Numbered from the stretch's first letter, positions 50,765-59,181 are shown. The stretch is DNA of 64,000 nucleotides from Oscillospiraceae bacterium (GCA_017518255.1 JAFWVK010000063.1:1-64000), one strand, 5' to 3'. A program made the numbers and translations. The notes: generated by a model not told the origin, from the sequence alone.

Positions 50765-51961
50765 TACAGCTTCGGGCTGTCCTTTGTCCGTGTCATGCTT
50801 CTTGAAGTCAAGCACCGATGCGATAGCATCTCCTGCTCTCGCCTGAGCCTGATTGAACACATGACAGTAGATAGAAGTCGTGGTGGTTATCGTCGAGTGA
50901 CCTAACGCTCCCGACACAGCGGCTGCGTCCACGCCCTCGTTGATGAGAGCCGATGCATAGAAGTGTCGCAGGGAGTGAAAGTCACAGAAACGGAAATTGT
51001 TTTCTTCACAGAATTCTTTGAGCCAGAAATACGGTGTGTTGTTGTTCATCGGTCTGCCGTCCCACTTCACGAACAGGCGGTCGTAGTCCTGCCATTTCGT
51101 GCCGAGTTTCTCACGTTCTGCGTCCTGCTCGTCCTTATACTCACGGAGCATATCCATGACGCTCTGAGGAAATTTCAGCGAACGCTGAGACTTCTTTGTC
51201 TTGGTGGTGTCGGTGTAGATGCCTTTAGAAGCGGTGTAATTGCTCGTCCTGCGGACGCTGATAACGTTATGCTCCCAGTCAATGTCCTTCCATTCAAGAC
51301 CGAGCATTTCTCCACGTCTGAATCCGCTGTATATCGCCAAAGTAAAGAAAGTGCGGTATTTAAGCGGTGCGGTTTCAAGGAGCTGAAAGAGATGTGCGAC
51401 TTCTTCGAGAGTGTAGATGTCCTTCTCCTTCTTCTCGCCCTTCGGAACGGTAATACGCTTGCAGGGGTTATCGGTGAGCATTTCCATCTTCACAGCGTAG
51501 CTGAACACGTCGCTGATGAAGCTGAGGTGATGAACGGCTGTCTTTCTTGACAGCGGTCTGCCGTTTTTCAGGCTTTTGCCGTTAAGTGCCAGATCATTGA
51601 TGAACTGCTGGATATGGCGGCTGGTGATCTTGTCAAGTCGCAGATGACCGATCGCAGGATATACCCTCACAGTGAGCTGTTTCATACGCTCATAGGAAGT
51701 GTTGCGGAGGTTGAGCTTTGCATATTCCTCAAACCACTGTTCAGCGAAGTCCTGAAACTTGATATTCGCCGTGACCTGACCTTTCATGCACTTGTCCTCA
51801 AAAAGAATAGCCTGCTTCTGAAGCTCTTTCTCGATTTGCTTCTTGTTCATACCGTCCGCAGGCTTCCAAGTCATGGTCTGCACGACCTGATTACCTGATG
51901 TATCATATCCGCAGGAAACTCTGATCTGATAGGAGTTTCCTCTTTTTCTTATCGTAGCCAT
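50762..51961 (-). CDS. Tyrosine-type site-specific integrase
   Basis: The 399-residue recombinase has an N-terminal arm-binding/SAM-like region (WFEEYAKLNLRNTSYERMKQ). Its catalytic domain contains the active Arg in IYSGFRRGEMLGLEW, the His-x-x-Arg box in DFHSLRHFYAS, the second His in GALGHSTI and a nucleophilic Tyr in TTTSIYCHVF. It is like integrases of Tn916-type and genomic-island elements. It should catalyse recombination between the att repeats. It is read toward the tRNA and has its own promoter at 52016. Confidence 0.95.
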   Translation of the reverse strand: MATIRKRGNSYQIRVSCGYDTSGNQVVQTMTWKPADGMNKKQIEKELQKQAILFEDKCMKGQVTANIKFQDFAEQWFEEYAKLNLRNTSYERMKQLTVRVYPAIGHLRLDKITSRHIQQFINDLALNGKSLKNGRPLSRKTAVHHLSFISDVFSYAVKMEMLTDNPCKRITVPKGEKKEKDIYTLEEVAHLFQLLETAPLKYRTFFTLAIYSGFRRGEMLGLEWKDIDWEHNVISVRRTSNYTASKGIYTDTTKTKKSQRSLKFPQSVMDMLREYKDEQDAEREKLGTKWQDYDRLFVKWDGRPMNNNTPYFWLKEFCEENNFRFCDFHSLRHFYASALINEGVDAAAVSGALGHSTITTTTSIYCHVFNQAQARAGDAIASVLDFKKHDTDKGQPEAV

Positions 51962-51983
51962 AAGTTGATGTCCTTCCTGTCAA

Positions 51984-52085
51984 CATAGATTTTATGGCAT
52001 ACTCCTGTTACTCTAATGTTAGCGCACTATCGGGCTTTTGTCAAGAGTTTTTTCTATCTTTTTCGGGAGTATGCCCAAATCTATG
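51984..52085. repeat. Inverted repeats flanking the integrase promoter
   Basis: CATAGATTTTATGGCATACTCC... (51984-52005) and its near complement (52065-52085) are about 60 bp apart. A related copy of the AACAGGAGTATG core is at 54261. These may be binding sites for integrase or excisionase. Confidence 0.5.
52016..52044 (-). promoter_or_regulatory. Promoter of the integrase gene
   Basis: TTGACA (52039-52044) and TAACAT (52016-52021) on the minus strand are 17 bp apart, between the inverted repeats. Confidence 0.65.
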
Positions 52086-52165
52086 TCCTTTGTTCTGTGG
52101 TGTTTGTGGATTTTCTGTCTGTTGACGTTCAAACAGCGTAAAATCGCCGTTCTCAGCGTACAGAC

Positions 52166-52459
52166 TTATCTGTTCGTTGTCTGTCCGTTGAAGTAGGCGA
52201 GCAAGTCAGCCTTGTTGATAAGCATCTTGCCGTTCACACCATCGCCCGTCCTCAGATACGGCAGCTTGCCCTGCTTAATCAGCTTGCGTACAGTATGCTC
52301 GGACAGCCCCTTGACTGCTTCGGTGCATTCCTTAACGGTCAGCATCTCAACAGCGTCGGACTTGATCTCAGACACCTGTTCGGGATCATTAGCTTCGATA
52401 AGTTCGCTCAAAATGCTTACGAGCTGAGCGATAAGCTCGTTCTTGCGATTTGTAGTCAT
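52166..52459 (-). CDS. Excisionase-like helix-turn-helix protein
   Basis: The start at 52459 (MTTNRKNELI) follows GGAGGG. The 97-residue protein has a helical N-terminus. A MerR/excisionase-type winged HTH follows at about residues 42-95 (LTVKECTEAVKGLSEHTVRK, then GKMLINKADLLAYF). Such proteins bind att DNA and steer the integrase toward excision, or act as regulators. It is directly upstream of the integrase on the same strand. Confidence 0.82.
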   Translation of the reverse strand: MTTNRKNELIAQLVSILSELIEANDPEQVSEIKSDAVEMLTVKECTEAVKGLSEHTVRKLIKQGKLPYLRTGDGVNGKMLINKADLLAYFNGQTTNR

Positions 52460-52509
52460 TATTCCCTCCATAGCAGGTACTTCCCCTGCTTTCTATCTTG
52501 TTTGTATGT

Positions 52510-52821
52510 TTATTCCAGTCCCCACGATTTTTTCTTTTTAGTGGGCTGGTATTCTATCTGTTGTGCCTGCTCTCGCTGTTTTTCAGCTTCAACAAGCCGT
52601 TTTGCCTGCTCGATCACTTCGGGAGCGATTCTCTCGATCTGACGGTAGACAGCCATTGTTGCATTGTACTTCTTGGTCAACGCACTCTTTTCGCTTGTCA
52701 GCGTCTGCACCTGTGAAGAAAGAGCTTTGGACTTTGCCTGTTCAGCATCATATAACTGGTCAAAATTCTCCTGATTGGCACGAAGGTCATAGATTGTCAG
52801 GTCAGCCTTGTGGGACTTGAA
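52510..52821 (-). pseudogene. C-terminal fragment of a relaxase/mobilization-like protein
   Basis: The frame is open for 103 residues after a TGA at 52822. It has no plausible start until an internal GTG. The sequence (SHKADLTIYDLRANQ, then a Gln/Lys/Glu-rich coiled coil and the end PTKKKKSWGLE) resembles the C-terminus of MobA/MobL-type proteins of clostridial elements. In another frame just upstream YWQRVIQ is readable, so a frameshift or deletion may have broken the gene. The N-terminal nickase domain is absent. Confidence 0.55.
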
Positions 52822-52972
52822 TCACTCTTTGCCAGTAATCATCATCCTTTACTCGCCTGAGCAAGACAAGTGAATTTGGACATCTATAAACAAGCAAACG
52901 GTTATCAAAACCGAAAAAGGGTGGAAAATCAATATTCCCTACAATAATAACCTTCATAAAGCGAAAGCTCGA

Positions 52973-53467
52973 TTGTTAGAATTAGCTAATAGTCAAAGCG
53001 AATTTCAACGAAGGTGGGCTTCATTGCTTATTGCAAAAGAATGGATGCTCGATGCCATTAAGCAAGATGGACTAATATTAGAGGTTCAGGAATGGGTTAA
53101 CAAATGTTCTGGAAAAGGCGATTTTATTCTAAAAAAAGATGATGAAGAAGGAAAAGAAGTAGCCATTTTTGAAAAAACAATATTTGGTTTTGGAACAAGA
53201 TCGTATGAGCTTGTAATAAAGGATTTGTTTCCATGGGCAGATATATGCGTAGATGAATCGTTTTACGAACTCAATCAGGACGAAGAATTCATCGAAATGA
53301 GGAAAGAGCAAGATAATTTCCCCCATATATATCCATATAGAAATGGCGCTGGGGAAGTTGATTTTTATAGGCTGAAGCTTACAGTAAATCGTGTTGGGAA
53401 AGCCTTTTTGGAGATAAATGATTTTTTAGAAAATAACAAGTTCTATATTATTGACAAAATTTTCTAA
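52973..53467 (+). CDS. AT-rich cargo ORF of unknown function
   Basis: A 164-residue frame starts at a TTG without a good ribosome site. The frame stays open upstream to 52874 (KTEKGWKINIPYNNNLHKAK), so the gene is probably truncated at its 5' end or uses an unrecognised start. The product is soluble and acidic (DLFPWADICVDESFYELNQD, HIYPYRNGAGEVDFYRLKL). Its base composition is clearly AT-richer than the neighbours. It lies on the opposite strand to the other element genes, which points to separate acquisition. No family is recognised. Confidence 0.55.
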   Translation: MLELANSQSEFQRRWASLLIAKEWMLDAIKQDGLILEVQEWVNKCSGKGDFILKKDDEEGKEVAIFEKTIFGFGTRSYELVIKDLFPWADICVDESFYELNQDEEFIEMRKEQDNFPHIYPYRNGAGEVDFYRLKLTVNRVGKAFLEINDFLENNKFYIIDKIF

Positions 53468-53515
53468 TTATAACAACTTAAAAACGGCTGCACCCGAAGG
53501 CACAGCCGATGCTCC

Positions 53516-53932
53516 TCAAATATAAACCATACACTCAAACACCACTTCCCTCGCCATATAGACGAAGCAGTTTTCCAGACCGAGCATCTTCTCGGCATCA
53601 TTGCTGAGGACAGCCTTCTGATAGCAACTATCGGTCTGCTTCCAAAGCTCCACCTGGCGTGAAATAGCATCACTGACTTTCCGTTCCATATCATCAAGAT
53701 ACTGCATGATCCTGCCCTCATTGACGAGCCTGCAAAGCCTGTCGGGACATTGGCTGTCAGAGAAATGAAGATGATACCTTATGAAGTCGGTGTGATAGGT
53801 CTTGCTTTCCTCGGTCTGAGTATTGGCATTGAAGTGTGTGACGGTCATGGTGTTGGTGTCCAGTCGCCACAGCGGAACGTATTTCTTTTTCAGGGAGCTG
53901 TATGCGGTCTGTTCGCTCTTGTATCTGCTCAT
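53516..53932 (-). CDS. Element-encoded protein of unknown function
   Basis: The start at 53932 (MSRYKSEQTAYSSL) follows GTGAGGTG; an in-frame GTG three codons earlier is less likely. The 138-residue protein is soluble, with KYVPLWRLDTNTMTVTHFNA and a helical C-terminal half (YLDDMERKVSDAISRQVELW). It lies 10 nt downstream of the DUF6809-like gene. I recognise no domain. Similar proteins occur on clostridial integrative elements, as far as I recall. Confidence 0.65.
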   Translation of the reverse strand: MSRYKSEQTAYSSLKKKYVPLWRLDTNTMTVTHFNANTQTEESKTYHTDFIRYHLHFSDSQCPDRLCRLVNEGRIMQYLDDMERKVSDAISRQVELWKQTDSCYQKAVLSNDAEKMLGLENCFVYMAREVVFECMVYI

Positions 53933-53942
53933 ACCGTTCACC

Positions 53943-54212
53943 TCACTTTATGGGCTTTATCATTTCAAGGACGAGCTGAGCGCCGACCTTGAAGCCCTTG
54001 CGGAACTCGTTGCGGTTTGAGAGATTATGCAGTTCAATGTCCGCCGACTGATATTCGTCAAGAATTTCAGTGCTGTCGGGATAGGCTTTTTTCAGTTCGG
54101 CTTCTGCCTTGACAAGTCTGTCGAGGGCTGCCTTATATGAACCGTCCATATCCTCAATCTCGGTCAGGTGGAACAGGTCATAGTCGTAAAGTTCATCGAG
54201 AATATTTTTCAT
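53943..54212 (-). CDS. DUF6809-like small protein
   Basis: The start at 54212 (MKNILDELYDYDLF) follows GGAGG. The 89-residue helical, acidic protein ends FRKGFKVGAQLVLEMIKPIK. This pattern matches small DUF6809 proteins found near mobile-element genes in Clostridia. The function is unknown. It is the first gene of the minus-strand set inside the element. Confidence 0.65.
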   Translation of the reverse strand: MKNILDELYDYDLFHLTEIEDMDGSYKAALDRLVKAEAELKKAYPDSTEILDEYQSADIELHNLSNRNEFRKGFKVGAQLVLEMIKPIK

Positions 54213-54282
54213 TTTTGTGTCCTCCATATTATTTGGTTGATGTTCTTCTCAAAAGAAAATAACAGGAGTATGACCATAACGT

Positions 54283-54302
54283 TGTCCTTTGTTTGTCCTT
54301 TA
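54283..54302. repeat. Direct repeat near attR (possible integrase arm site)
   Basis: This is an exact copy of the 20-bp repeat at 50745-50764. It sits about 120 bp inside attR, next to another element-specific motif at 54261-54278. Confidence 0.6.
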
Positions 54303-54419
54303 CAAGTTTCAAAAAGATAGAATAAAGGACAGCATAATAAAACGAGTTAAGGTTAAAAAATGCCGTAAATACGGGCTATTTCCCATATCACGGCAGGTTA
54401 GATAATGTGAAAAATTTAA

Positions 54420-54439
54420 TTCGATTCCCGTACGGGTCA
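54420..54439 (+). repeat. attR
   Basis: TTCGATTCCCGTACGGGTCA is identical to the tRNA-Glu 3' end. It is not part of an intact tRNA here, as expected for the far junction. Confidence 0.88.
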
Positions 54440-54446
54440 TCATTTG

Positions 54447-54492
54447 AAATACTCGGAAACAGCGTTTGTATGTTGTTTCCGAGTATTTCTTT
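54447..54492 (+). terminator. Probable original tRNA-Glu terminator
   Basis: AAATACTCGGAAACA (54447-54461) pairs with TGTTTCCGAGTATTT (54474-54488), followed by CTTTT. No gene precedes it now. The rest of 54493-54681 shows no gene. Confidence 0.85.
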
Positions 54493-54681
54493 TCCTGAAT
54501 CAAAGTTTATGTGCAGTTATTCCGATGCTGATTGCAAAATGATTCCGAGGGCTTTGCGTCACACAGGTTATGAGATTGCTGTAAATATGCGAAATATACT
54601 AGATTTCGTGTCTTATATAGAATATAATTATGTTAAATAATGCTTCGCGTCCCCTTCTGCGAAGCAACGGGAGGAATTATC

Positions 54682-56076
54682 ATGAGAAACCATTTGAAAA
54701 TCATGGCTGCGCTTTCTGCCGTCTGTCTGCTCGGCGGATGCGGCGGAGACAGCAGCAGTTCAAGCTCTGTTGCGGAAAGCTCAGTTCCGGCGCCGGCAAC
54801 AGAAGCACCGGAGATTGCAGGCTATAACCTGCTCTGGCACGACGAATTTGACGGCGATACAGTTGACGACACAAACTGGACTTTTGAGAAGCGTCAGCCG
54901 GGCTGGACAAATGAGGAGCTTCAGGAGTATACTGACAGCAGCGAAAATATTTTTGTCCGTGACGGCAGTCTGATCCTGAAGGCAATCAAAACCGAACAAA
55001 ACGGCAAGGAATACTATACATCCGGAAAGGTCAATTCGCAGCATAAGCGTCAGTTCACATACGGTAAAGTCGTAGCCCGCGCTAAAGCTCCGGAAGGACA
55101 AGGCCTCTGGCCGGCAATCTGGATGATGCCGGAGGACGAGCAGCATTACGGTCAGTGGCCGAAATGCGGCGAAATTGACATTATGGAGGTTCTCGGCAGT
55201 GCAACGGAGACTGCCTACGGAACAATTCACTACGGTGCGCCGCATGCACAGCAGCAGAATACAGTTGTGCTCACAGACGGAAAAACTTTTGCAAACGATT
55301 TTCACGAGTATTCCGTTGAATGGGAGCCGGGCGAAATTCGCTGGTACATTGACAATGAGCTTTATCTGACTGTAAACGACTGGTTTACAGCCGAAGAAGG
55401 TCAGGATGAAAAGCCGTATCCTGCCCCGTTCGATCAGCCGTTTTTTGTGCAGATGAATCTTGCGGTCGGCGGCACATGGCCGGGAAATCCTGACGCAACA
55501 ACAGACTTTGACAAAGCAGAGTTCGAGATCGACTACGTTCGTGTTTATCAGAAACCTGAATATGATACGAATGTCAAGAAGCCGGAAGCGAAGTACCGTG
55601 AACCGCTTGCAGACGGCAACTTCATTTTCAACGGCGACTTTGCCGAGGCTGAAGATCTCACGGACGATGTAAACTGGAAGTTCCTCCTCTTTGAGGGCGG
55701 CGACGGCGCAGCAAAAATCAAAGATAACACAATGATTATTACGACAAAGGACGAGGGAACGGTCGATTATTCCGTCCAGCTTGTGCAGCCGGAGCTTCCG
55801 ATGATTAAGGGCAAGAAATACCGTGCAACCTTTGATGCATGGGCAGATGAGGAACGTGATATTGTTGTCTGTGTTTCGGCTCCGACAGCCGGTTGGATCC
55901 GTTATCTGGAAGATACAACACTGACAATTTCCAAGGAACAGAAAACGTATACCTATGATTTCGAGATGAAGGATAAAGATGATCCGAACGGTCGTCTGGA
56001 GTTCAATCTCGGACACAGAGGTTCAACTGCAACCGTCTATATCACAAATGTTCGTGTTGAAGAAATCGAATCATAA
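54682..56076 (+). CDS. GH16 endo-beta-glucanase lipoprotein with a C-terminal carbohydrate-binding module
   Basis: The start at 54682 (MRNHLKIMAALSAV) follows GGGAGGAA. A lipobox (LLGGC, Cys20) and Ser-rich linker anchor the enzyme outside. The GH16 domain (about residues 50-295) has the catalytic E-I-D-I-M-E at 164-169, LWHDEFDGD and WPAIWMMPED, and fits laminarinase-type endo-1,3(4)-beta-glucanases. A CBM4/9-like beta-sandwich follows from about residue 320 (FIFNGDFAEAEDLTDDVNWK, then NLGHRGSTATVYITNVRVEE). It should hydrolyse beta-1,3-glucans at the cell surface. It is monocistronic, and no sugar transporter adjoins it. Confidence 0.94.
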   Translation: MRNHLKIMAALSAVCLLGGCGGDSSSSSSVAESSVPAPATEAPEIAGYNLLWHDEFDGDTVDDTNWTFEKRQPGWTNEELQEYTDSSENIFVRDGSLILKAIKTEQNGKEYYTSGKVNSQHKRQFTYGKVVARAKAPEGQGLWPAIWMMPEDEQHYGQWPKCGEIDIMEVLGSATETAYGTIHYGAPHAQQQNTVVLTDGKTFANDFHEYSVEWEPGEIRWYIDNELYLTVNDWFTAEEGQDEKPYPAPFDQPFFVQMNLAVGGTWPGNPDATTDFDKAEFEIDYVRVYQKPEYDTNVKKPEAKYREPLADGNFIFNGDFAEAEDLTDDVNWKFLLFEGGDGAAKIKDNTMIITTKDEGTVDYSVQLVQPELPMIKGKKYRATFDAWADEERDIVVCVSAPTAGWIRYLEDTTLTISKEQKTYTYDFEMKDKDDPNGRLEFNLGHRGSTATVYITNVRVEEIES

Positions 56077-56082
56077 CGCAGA

Positions 56083-56117
56083 GAGCCGGAACACTTTACA
56101 GTGCTCCGGCTCCCCTC
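56083..56117 (+). terminator. Terminator of the GH16 gene
   Basis: GAGCCGGA (56083-56090) pairs with TCCGGCTC (56105-56112), with an inner CAC/GTG, followed by CCCTCTTTTTAT. Confidence 0.88.
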
Positions 56118-56127
56118 TTTTTATCGT

Positions 56128-57984
56128 TCAGGTTTCTCCCTCAGAATAGCTGAAATCAGGTGCGGATGAAACCGCAGCGGCTTTGCTGAACTGTGTTTCA
56201 TAGAGCTGTGTATAAACGCCGCCTGCACTGACAAGCTCCTGATGCGTTCCGCGCTCCGTAATCTCTCCGTCTTTAATGACGAGTATTTCGTCTGCGGCAA
56301 GAATGGTTGAAAGACGGTGCGCAATAAGAATACCGGTACGGGATGCAATCAGCGGTTCGATTGCATCCTGAATTTTTTGTTCGGATATGGAATCCAATGC
56401 CGATGTTGCTTCGTCAAAAATGAGCAGTGCCGGATCCTTCAGCAGAATTCTTGCAATAGAGATTCGCTGCTTTTCTCCGCCTGAAAGCTTGAGCCCGCGG
56501 TTTCCGACAACGGTATCCAGTCCGGTCTCCTGCTTTTCAATAAAGTCATAGATATTCGCACGCTTGCAGGCATCAATCAGTTCTTCCTCTGTTGCATCCG
56601 GTTTTGCATAAAGCAGATTCTCACGGATTGTTCCGTTAAACAGATATGTTTCCTGACTGACAATGCCGATGTTTTCCCGCAGAAAATTCAGATCAAGCTT
56701 CCGGACATCTTCCCCGTCGAACAGCACAGTGCCGTCGATCACATCATAAAGCCTCGGAATCAGGTTAATCAGCGTACTCTTTCCGGAACCGGACGGACCG
56801 ACAATTGCAATACATTTTCCTTTATCCAGCTTGAAACTGATATTTTTCAGGATTTCCCGCTCCGGTTCATAATAAAAGCGGACATTTTTGAATTCGACTT
56901 CTCCCCGCACAGACTGCGGTCTGATTGCATCCGGCGCATTTTCAATTTCAGGTTTCATGTCGTAATACTCAAAAATGCGTGTAAACAGTGCCATTGAACG
57001 GATCCAGTCAACCTGAATGTTCAGCAGCTGATTGACCGGCATATACATCTTTCCGAGCAATGCAACCAGAACACTGATCTGACCGACAGTCACAGAAGAG
57101 TCATAACGCATCATAATCAATCCGCCGATCAGATAAATCAGCATCGGACCGATATTCGTAAAGGTTCCGAGAGCCATGCGGAACCATCTGCCAGCCATGC
57201 TCTCTTTGATGTTCAGTCCGATCATTTTTCTGTTGACAGTTTCATACTTCCGGTATTCCTTTTCCTCCATGCCAAACAGTTTTACAAGGAGCTGACCGCT
57301 GACCGAAAGTGTCTCATTCAGAATTCCGTTGATTTCGTCATTGCAGGCCTGCGAATCTTTTGTAATCACCCAACGGCGTTTTCCTGCATTACGTGTCGGA
57401 ATTGCAAAAAGCGGAACAACAGCAATACCGACCAGTGCAAGAATCCAGTTTTCGCGGAACATCAGAACCATCGCAACAATCAGAGTAATAGAATTGGACA
57501 GAATGCTTGCCAGCGTATTGGTAATCACGGTTTGTACGCCTGAGATATCGCTGGTCATTCTTGTAATGATATCTCCTTGATTGTTGGATGTAAAAAAGCG
57601 CTGCGACATGGTTTGCAAATGCTTATACATCTTATTCCGCATATCAAACGTAATATGCTGTGCAATCCATGTATTGAGATAGCTTTCCAGAATTCCGATC
57701 AGATTTGCAACCAGTGTCAGACCAAACGAAAGGCCGATAAACATGAGCAATGCTTTCATGTTTTTCGCGATCAGACCCTCATCAATAATCTTTCCCGTCA
57801 AAACAGACGGCATAAGAGTCAGGACGGCAGATATCAGAATCGCAAGTAAAACAAGTGCCATTTGTTTCCTGTAAGGCTTTAAATAAGAATAAATACGCAG
57901 CAGCAGCCCCTTTGTAACTTTTGGCTGATTCTTTTTTTCCTCTTCCGTCAGATATCCCGGTCCGAGTCTTCCTCCGGGCGGCAT
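56128..57984 (-). CDS. ABC exporter half-transporter (fused permease and ATPase)
   Basis: The start at 57984 (MPPGGRLGPGYLTEEE) follows AAAGGAGG. The 618-residue protein has six N-terminal transmembrane helices. Its ATPase domain has Walker A (IVGPSGSGKST), signature LSGGEKQRISIARI, Walker B (LLIFDEATSALD) and the H-loop (IAHRLSTI). The Gly/Pro-rich N-terminus is typical of the clostridial BmrA/MsbA-like multidrug or lipid exporters. It is alone, so a homodimer is likely. Substrates are unknown. Confidence 0.93.
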   Translation of the reverse strand: MPPGGRLGPGYLTEEEKKNQPKVTKGLLLRIYSYLKPYRKQMALVLLAILISAVLTLMPSVLTGKIIDEGLIAKNMKALLMFIGLSFGLTLVANLIGILESYLNTWIAQHITFDMRNKMYKHLQTMSQRFFTSNNQGDIITRMTSDISGVQTVITNTLASILSNSITLIVAMVLMFRENWILALVGIAVVPLFAIPTRNAGKRRWVITKDSQACNDEINGILNETLSVSGQLLVKLFGMEEKEYRKYETVNRKMIGLNIKESMAGRWFRMALGTFTNIGPMLIYLIGGLIMMRYDSSVTVGQISVLVALLGKMYMPVNQLLNIQVDWIRSMALFTRIFEYYDMKPEIENAPDAIRPQSVRGEVEFKNVRFYYEPEREILKNISFKLDKGKCIAIVGPSGSGKSTLINLIPRLYDVIDGTVLFDGEDVRKLDLNFLRENIGIVSQETYLFNGTIRENLLYAKPDATEEELIDACKRANIYDFIEKQETGLDTVVGNRGLKLSGGEKQRISIARILLKDPALLIFDEATSALDSISEQKIQDAIEPLIASRTGILIAHRLSTILAADEILVIKDGEITERGTHQELVSAGGVYTQLYETQFSKAAAVSSAPDFSYSEGET

Positions 57985-58017
57985 AATACATTCCTCCTTT
58001 AACATATTCTGATTTAT

Positions 58018-58046
58018 ATTATACAAGATCAGAGCATATAAATCAA
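58018..58046 (-). promoter_or_regulatory. Promoter of the ABC exporter
   Basis: TTGATT (58041-58046) and TATAAT (58018-58023) on the minus strand are 17 bp apart. Confidence 0.75.
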
Positions 58047-58119
58047 TCTATTTCTGAAAACTATTATTTCTCTTTCGGAAAAAATTGATAATCTACTCCT
58101 TTTTCCGCTGCCAATAGCA

Positions 58120-58162
58120 AAAGGGACAGAATTACCGTGAAGATACGATAATCCGTCCCTTT
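58120..58162 (-). terminator. Terminator of ssrA
   Basis: AAAGGGAC and GTCCCTTT arms with inner pairing lie 15 nt beyond the tmRNA 3' end, followed by T residues on the minus strand. Confidence 0.8.
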
Positions 58163-58177
58163 ACACTGAAAATCCGA

Positions 58178-58520
58178 TGGAGGCGGCGAGAATTGAACTC
58201 GCGTCCGAAAACCGTTTCATCCAATCGCCTACGAGCGTAGTTTGTCTTTTGAATTCCTGTCAGGCATCGCCGGCAAACAGGCTGTGTCTGACAGTAGCAC
58301 ATCATGCGACTGCTGCGTATGTGCGTCGGCAGCAGACGTTCACCGCGTCATGACGCCAGACACCGAACCCGCGGTATGTTTCGGGCTGACGGATGGCTTA
58401 AGCAGCCATCAAAACGGAATCGTTGTTCTCGTTTAAATTTATAAGGTTGCACGTTTTACGGGTCATGCGCCCGGCTCGCAAATCAAACTTCCCAGCCCCC
58501 GTCGAAACCTTTACGCCCCC
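58178..58520 (-). ncRNA. ssrA: tmRNA
   Basis: The 343-nt RNA has a tRNA-like acceptor (GGGGGCG with CGCCUCC, one G-U pair), the conserved AAAGGUUUCGACGGGGGC at the 5' side, and a T arm GAGUUCAAUUCUCG near the 3' end. The reading frame for the tag ends ...DSVLMAA then a stop; it may begin at AAC GAG (NENNDSVLMAA), but the resume codon is inferred. tmRNA frees ribosomes stalled on broken mRNAs and tags the peptide for proteolysis. CCA is not encoded. It lies just downstream of smpB. Confidence 0.95.
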
Positions 58521-58551
58521 ACATGTCGAGAACAGCTTGTCATCAATCATT

Positions 58552-58580
58552 ATTATATCGCGTACCGCATATTTTGTCAA
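58552..58580 (-). promoter_or_regulatory. Promoter of ssrA
   Basis: TTGACA (58575-58580) and TATAAT (58552-58557) on the minus strand are 17 bp apart, giving a short 5' leader to be removed. Confidence 0.88.
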
Positions 58581-58591
58581 GCGTTACTGTG

Positions 58592-59056
58592 TTACTGATT
58601 TCTGGATTTCACAGCACGGTCTATATCGCGGTTGGCAGAGCGGATTGCAGCATCCTCACGTTTATCATACAGTTTTTTGCCTTTGCACAGCCCGATTTGT
58701 ACTTTCACTCTGCCGTCCTTAAAGTATAAAGAAAGCGGGATCAGCGTCAGTCCCTGTGTTTTCAGGGTACCGAACAGCTTCAGGATTTCCCGTTTATGCA
58801 TCAGCAGTCTGCGTGTCCGGCGGGAATCTCTGTTGAAAACATTACCCTTTTCATAAGGAGAAACATGCATATCCCTGAGAAAGAGCTGACCTTCTTCAAT
58901 TGAGCACCAGCTGTCTTTCAGGTTGACATTTCCGTTCCGGATAGATTTGACTTCCGTTCCGACAAGTTCAATTCCGGCTTCATAGGATTCCAGAATAAAA
59001 TAGTCGTGTCTAGCCTTACGGTTTTCTGCAATTTGTTTGATGCCTGTCTGCTTCAA
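58592..59056 (-). CDS. smpB: SsrA-binding protein SmpB
   Basis: Translation starts at a TTG at 59056 (encoding LKQTGIKQIAENRKA) behind AAAGGAGG; an ATG upstream lies before that ribosome site. The 154-residue length is normal. Typical stretches are NRKARHDYFILESYEAGIEL, VGTEVKSIRNG, LKDSWCSI and SLYFKDGRVKVQIGLCKGKK with the basic C-terminal tail that reaches the decoding site. It escorts tmRNA to stalled ribosomes. The neighbouring ssrA is on the same strand. Confidence 0.97.
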   Translation of the reverse strand: MKQTGIKQIAENRKARHDYFILESYEAGIELVGTEVKSIRNGNVNLKDSWCSIEEGQLFLRDMHVSPYEKGNVFNRDSRRTRRLLMHKREILKLFGTLKTQGLTLIPLSLYFKDGRVKVQIGLCKGKKLYDKREDAAIRSANRDIDRAVKSRNQ

Positions 59057-59081
59057 CCAGATCCCTCCTTTCGCAGAATTC

Positions 59082-59110
59082 ATTATATCATGCTTTTTCA
59101 GGAATGTCAA
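59082..59110 (-). promoter_or_regulatory. Promoter of smpB
   Basis: TTGACA (59105-59110) and TATAAT (59082-59087) on the minus strand are 17 bp apart. Confidence 0.85.
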
Positions 59111-59181
59111 GTAAATACTGAGGAGCGCAGTGAAAAAAGATTGTGGATACTGTCAAAAAGCTGCCAAAAGCGGCAAAAAAT

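Larger units (their letters stand above)
50655..54439. mobile_element. Small integrated element (about 3.8 kb) in tRNA-Glu
   Basis: The element is bounded by 20-bp direct repeats: attL in the tRNA-Glu 3' end and attR at 54420. It holds a tyrosine integrase next to the tRNA, an excisionase-like gene, a relaxase-like fragment, an AT-rich ORF on the plus strand and two small genes. There is no complete relaxase, replication gene or conjugation gene, so it is a decayed or satellite-type mobilizable element. The terminator at 54447 just outside attR is probably the original tRNA terminator, displaced by the insertion. Confidence 0.85.

Noticed and set aside
54781..56016. 411-codon open frame on the minus strand opposite the GH16 gene
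   Set aside because: It lies fully inside a clear GH16 gene, has no ribosome site or domain, and is a codon-bias shadow.
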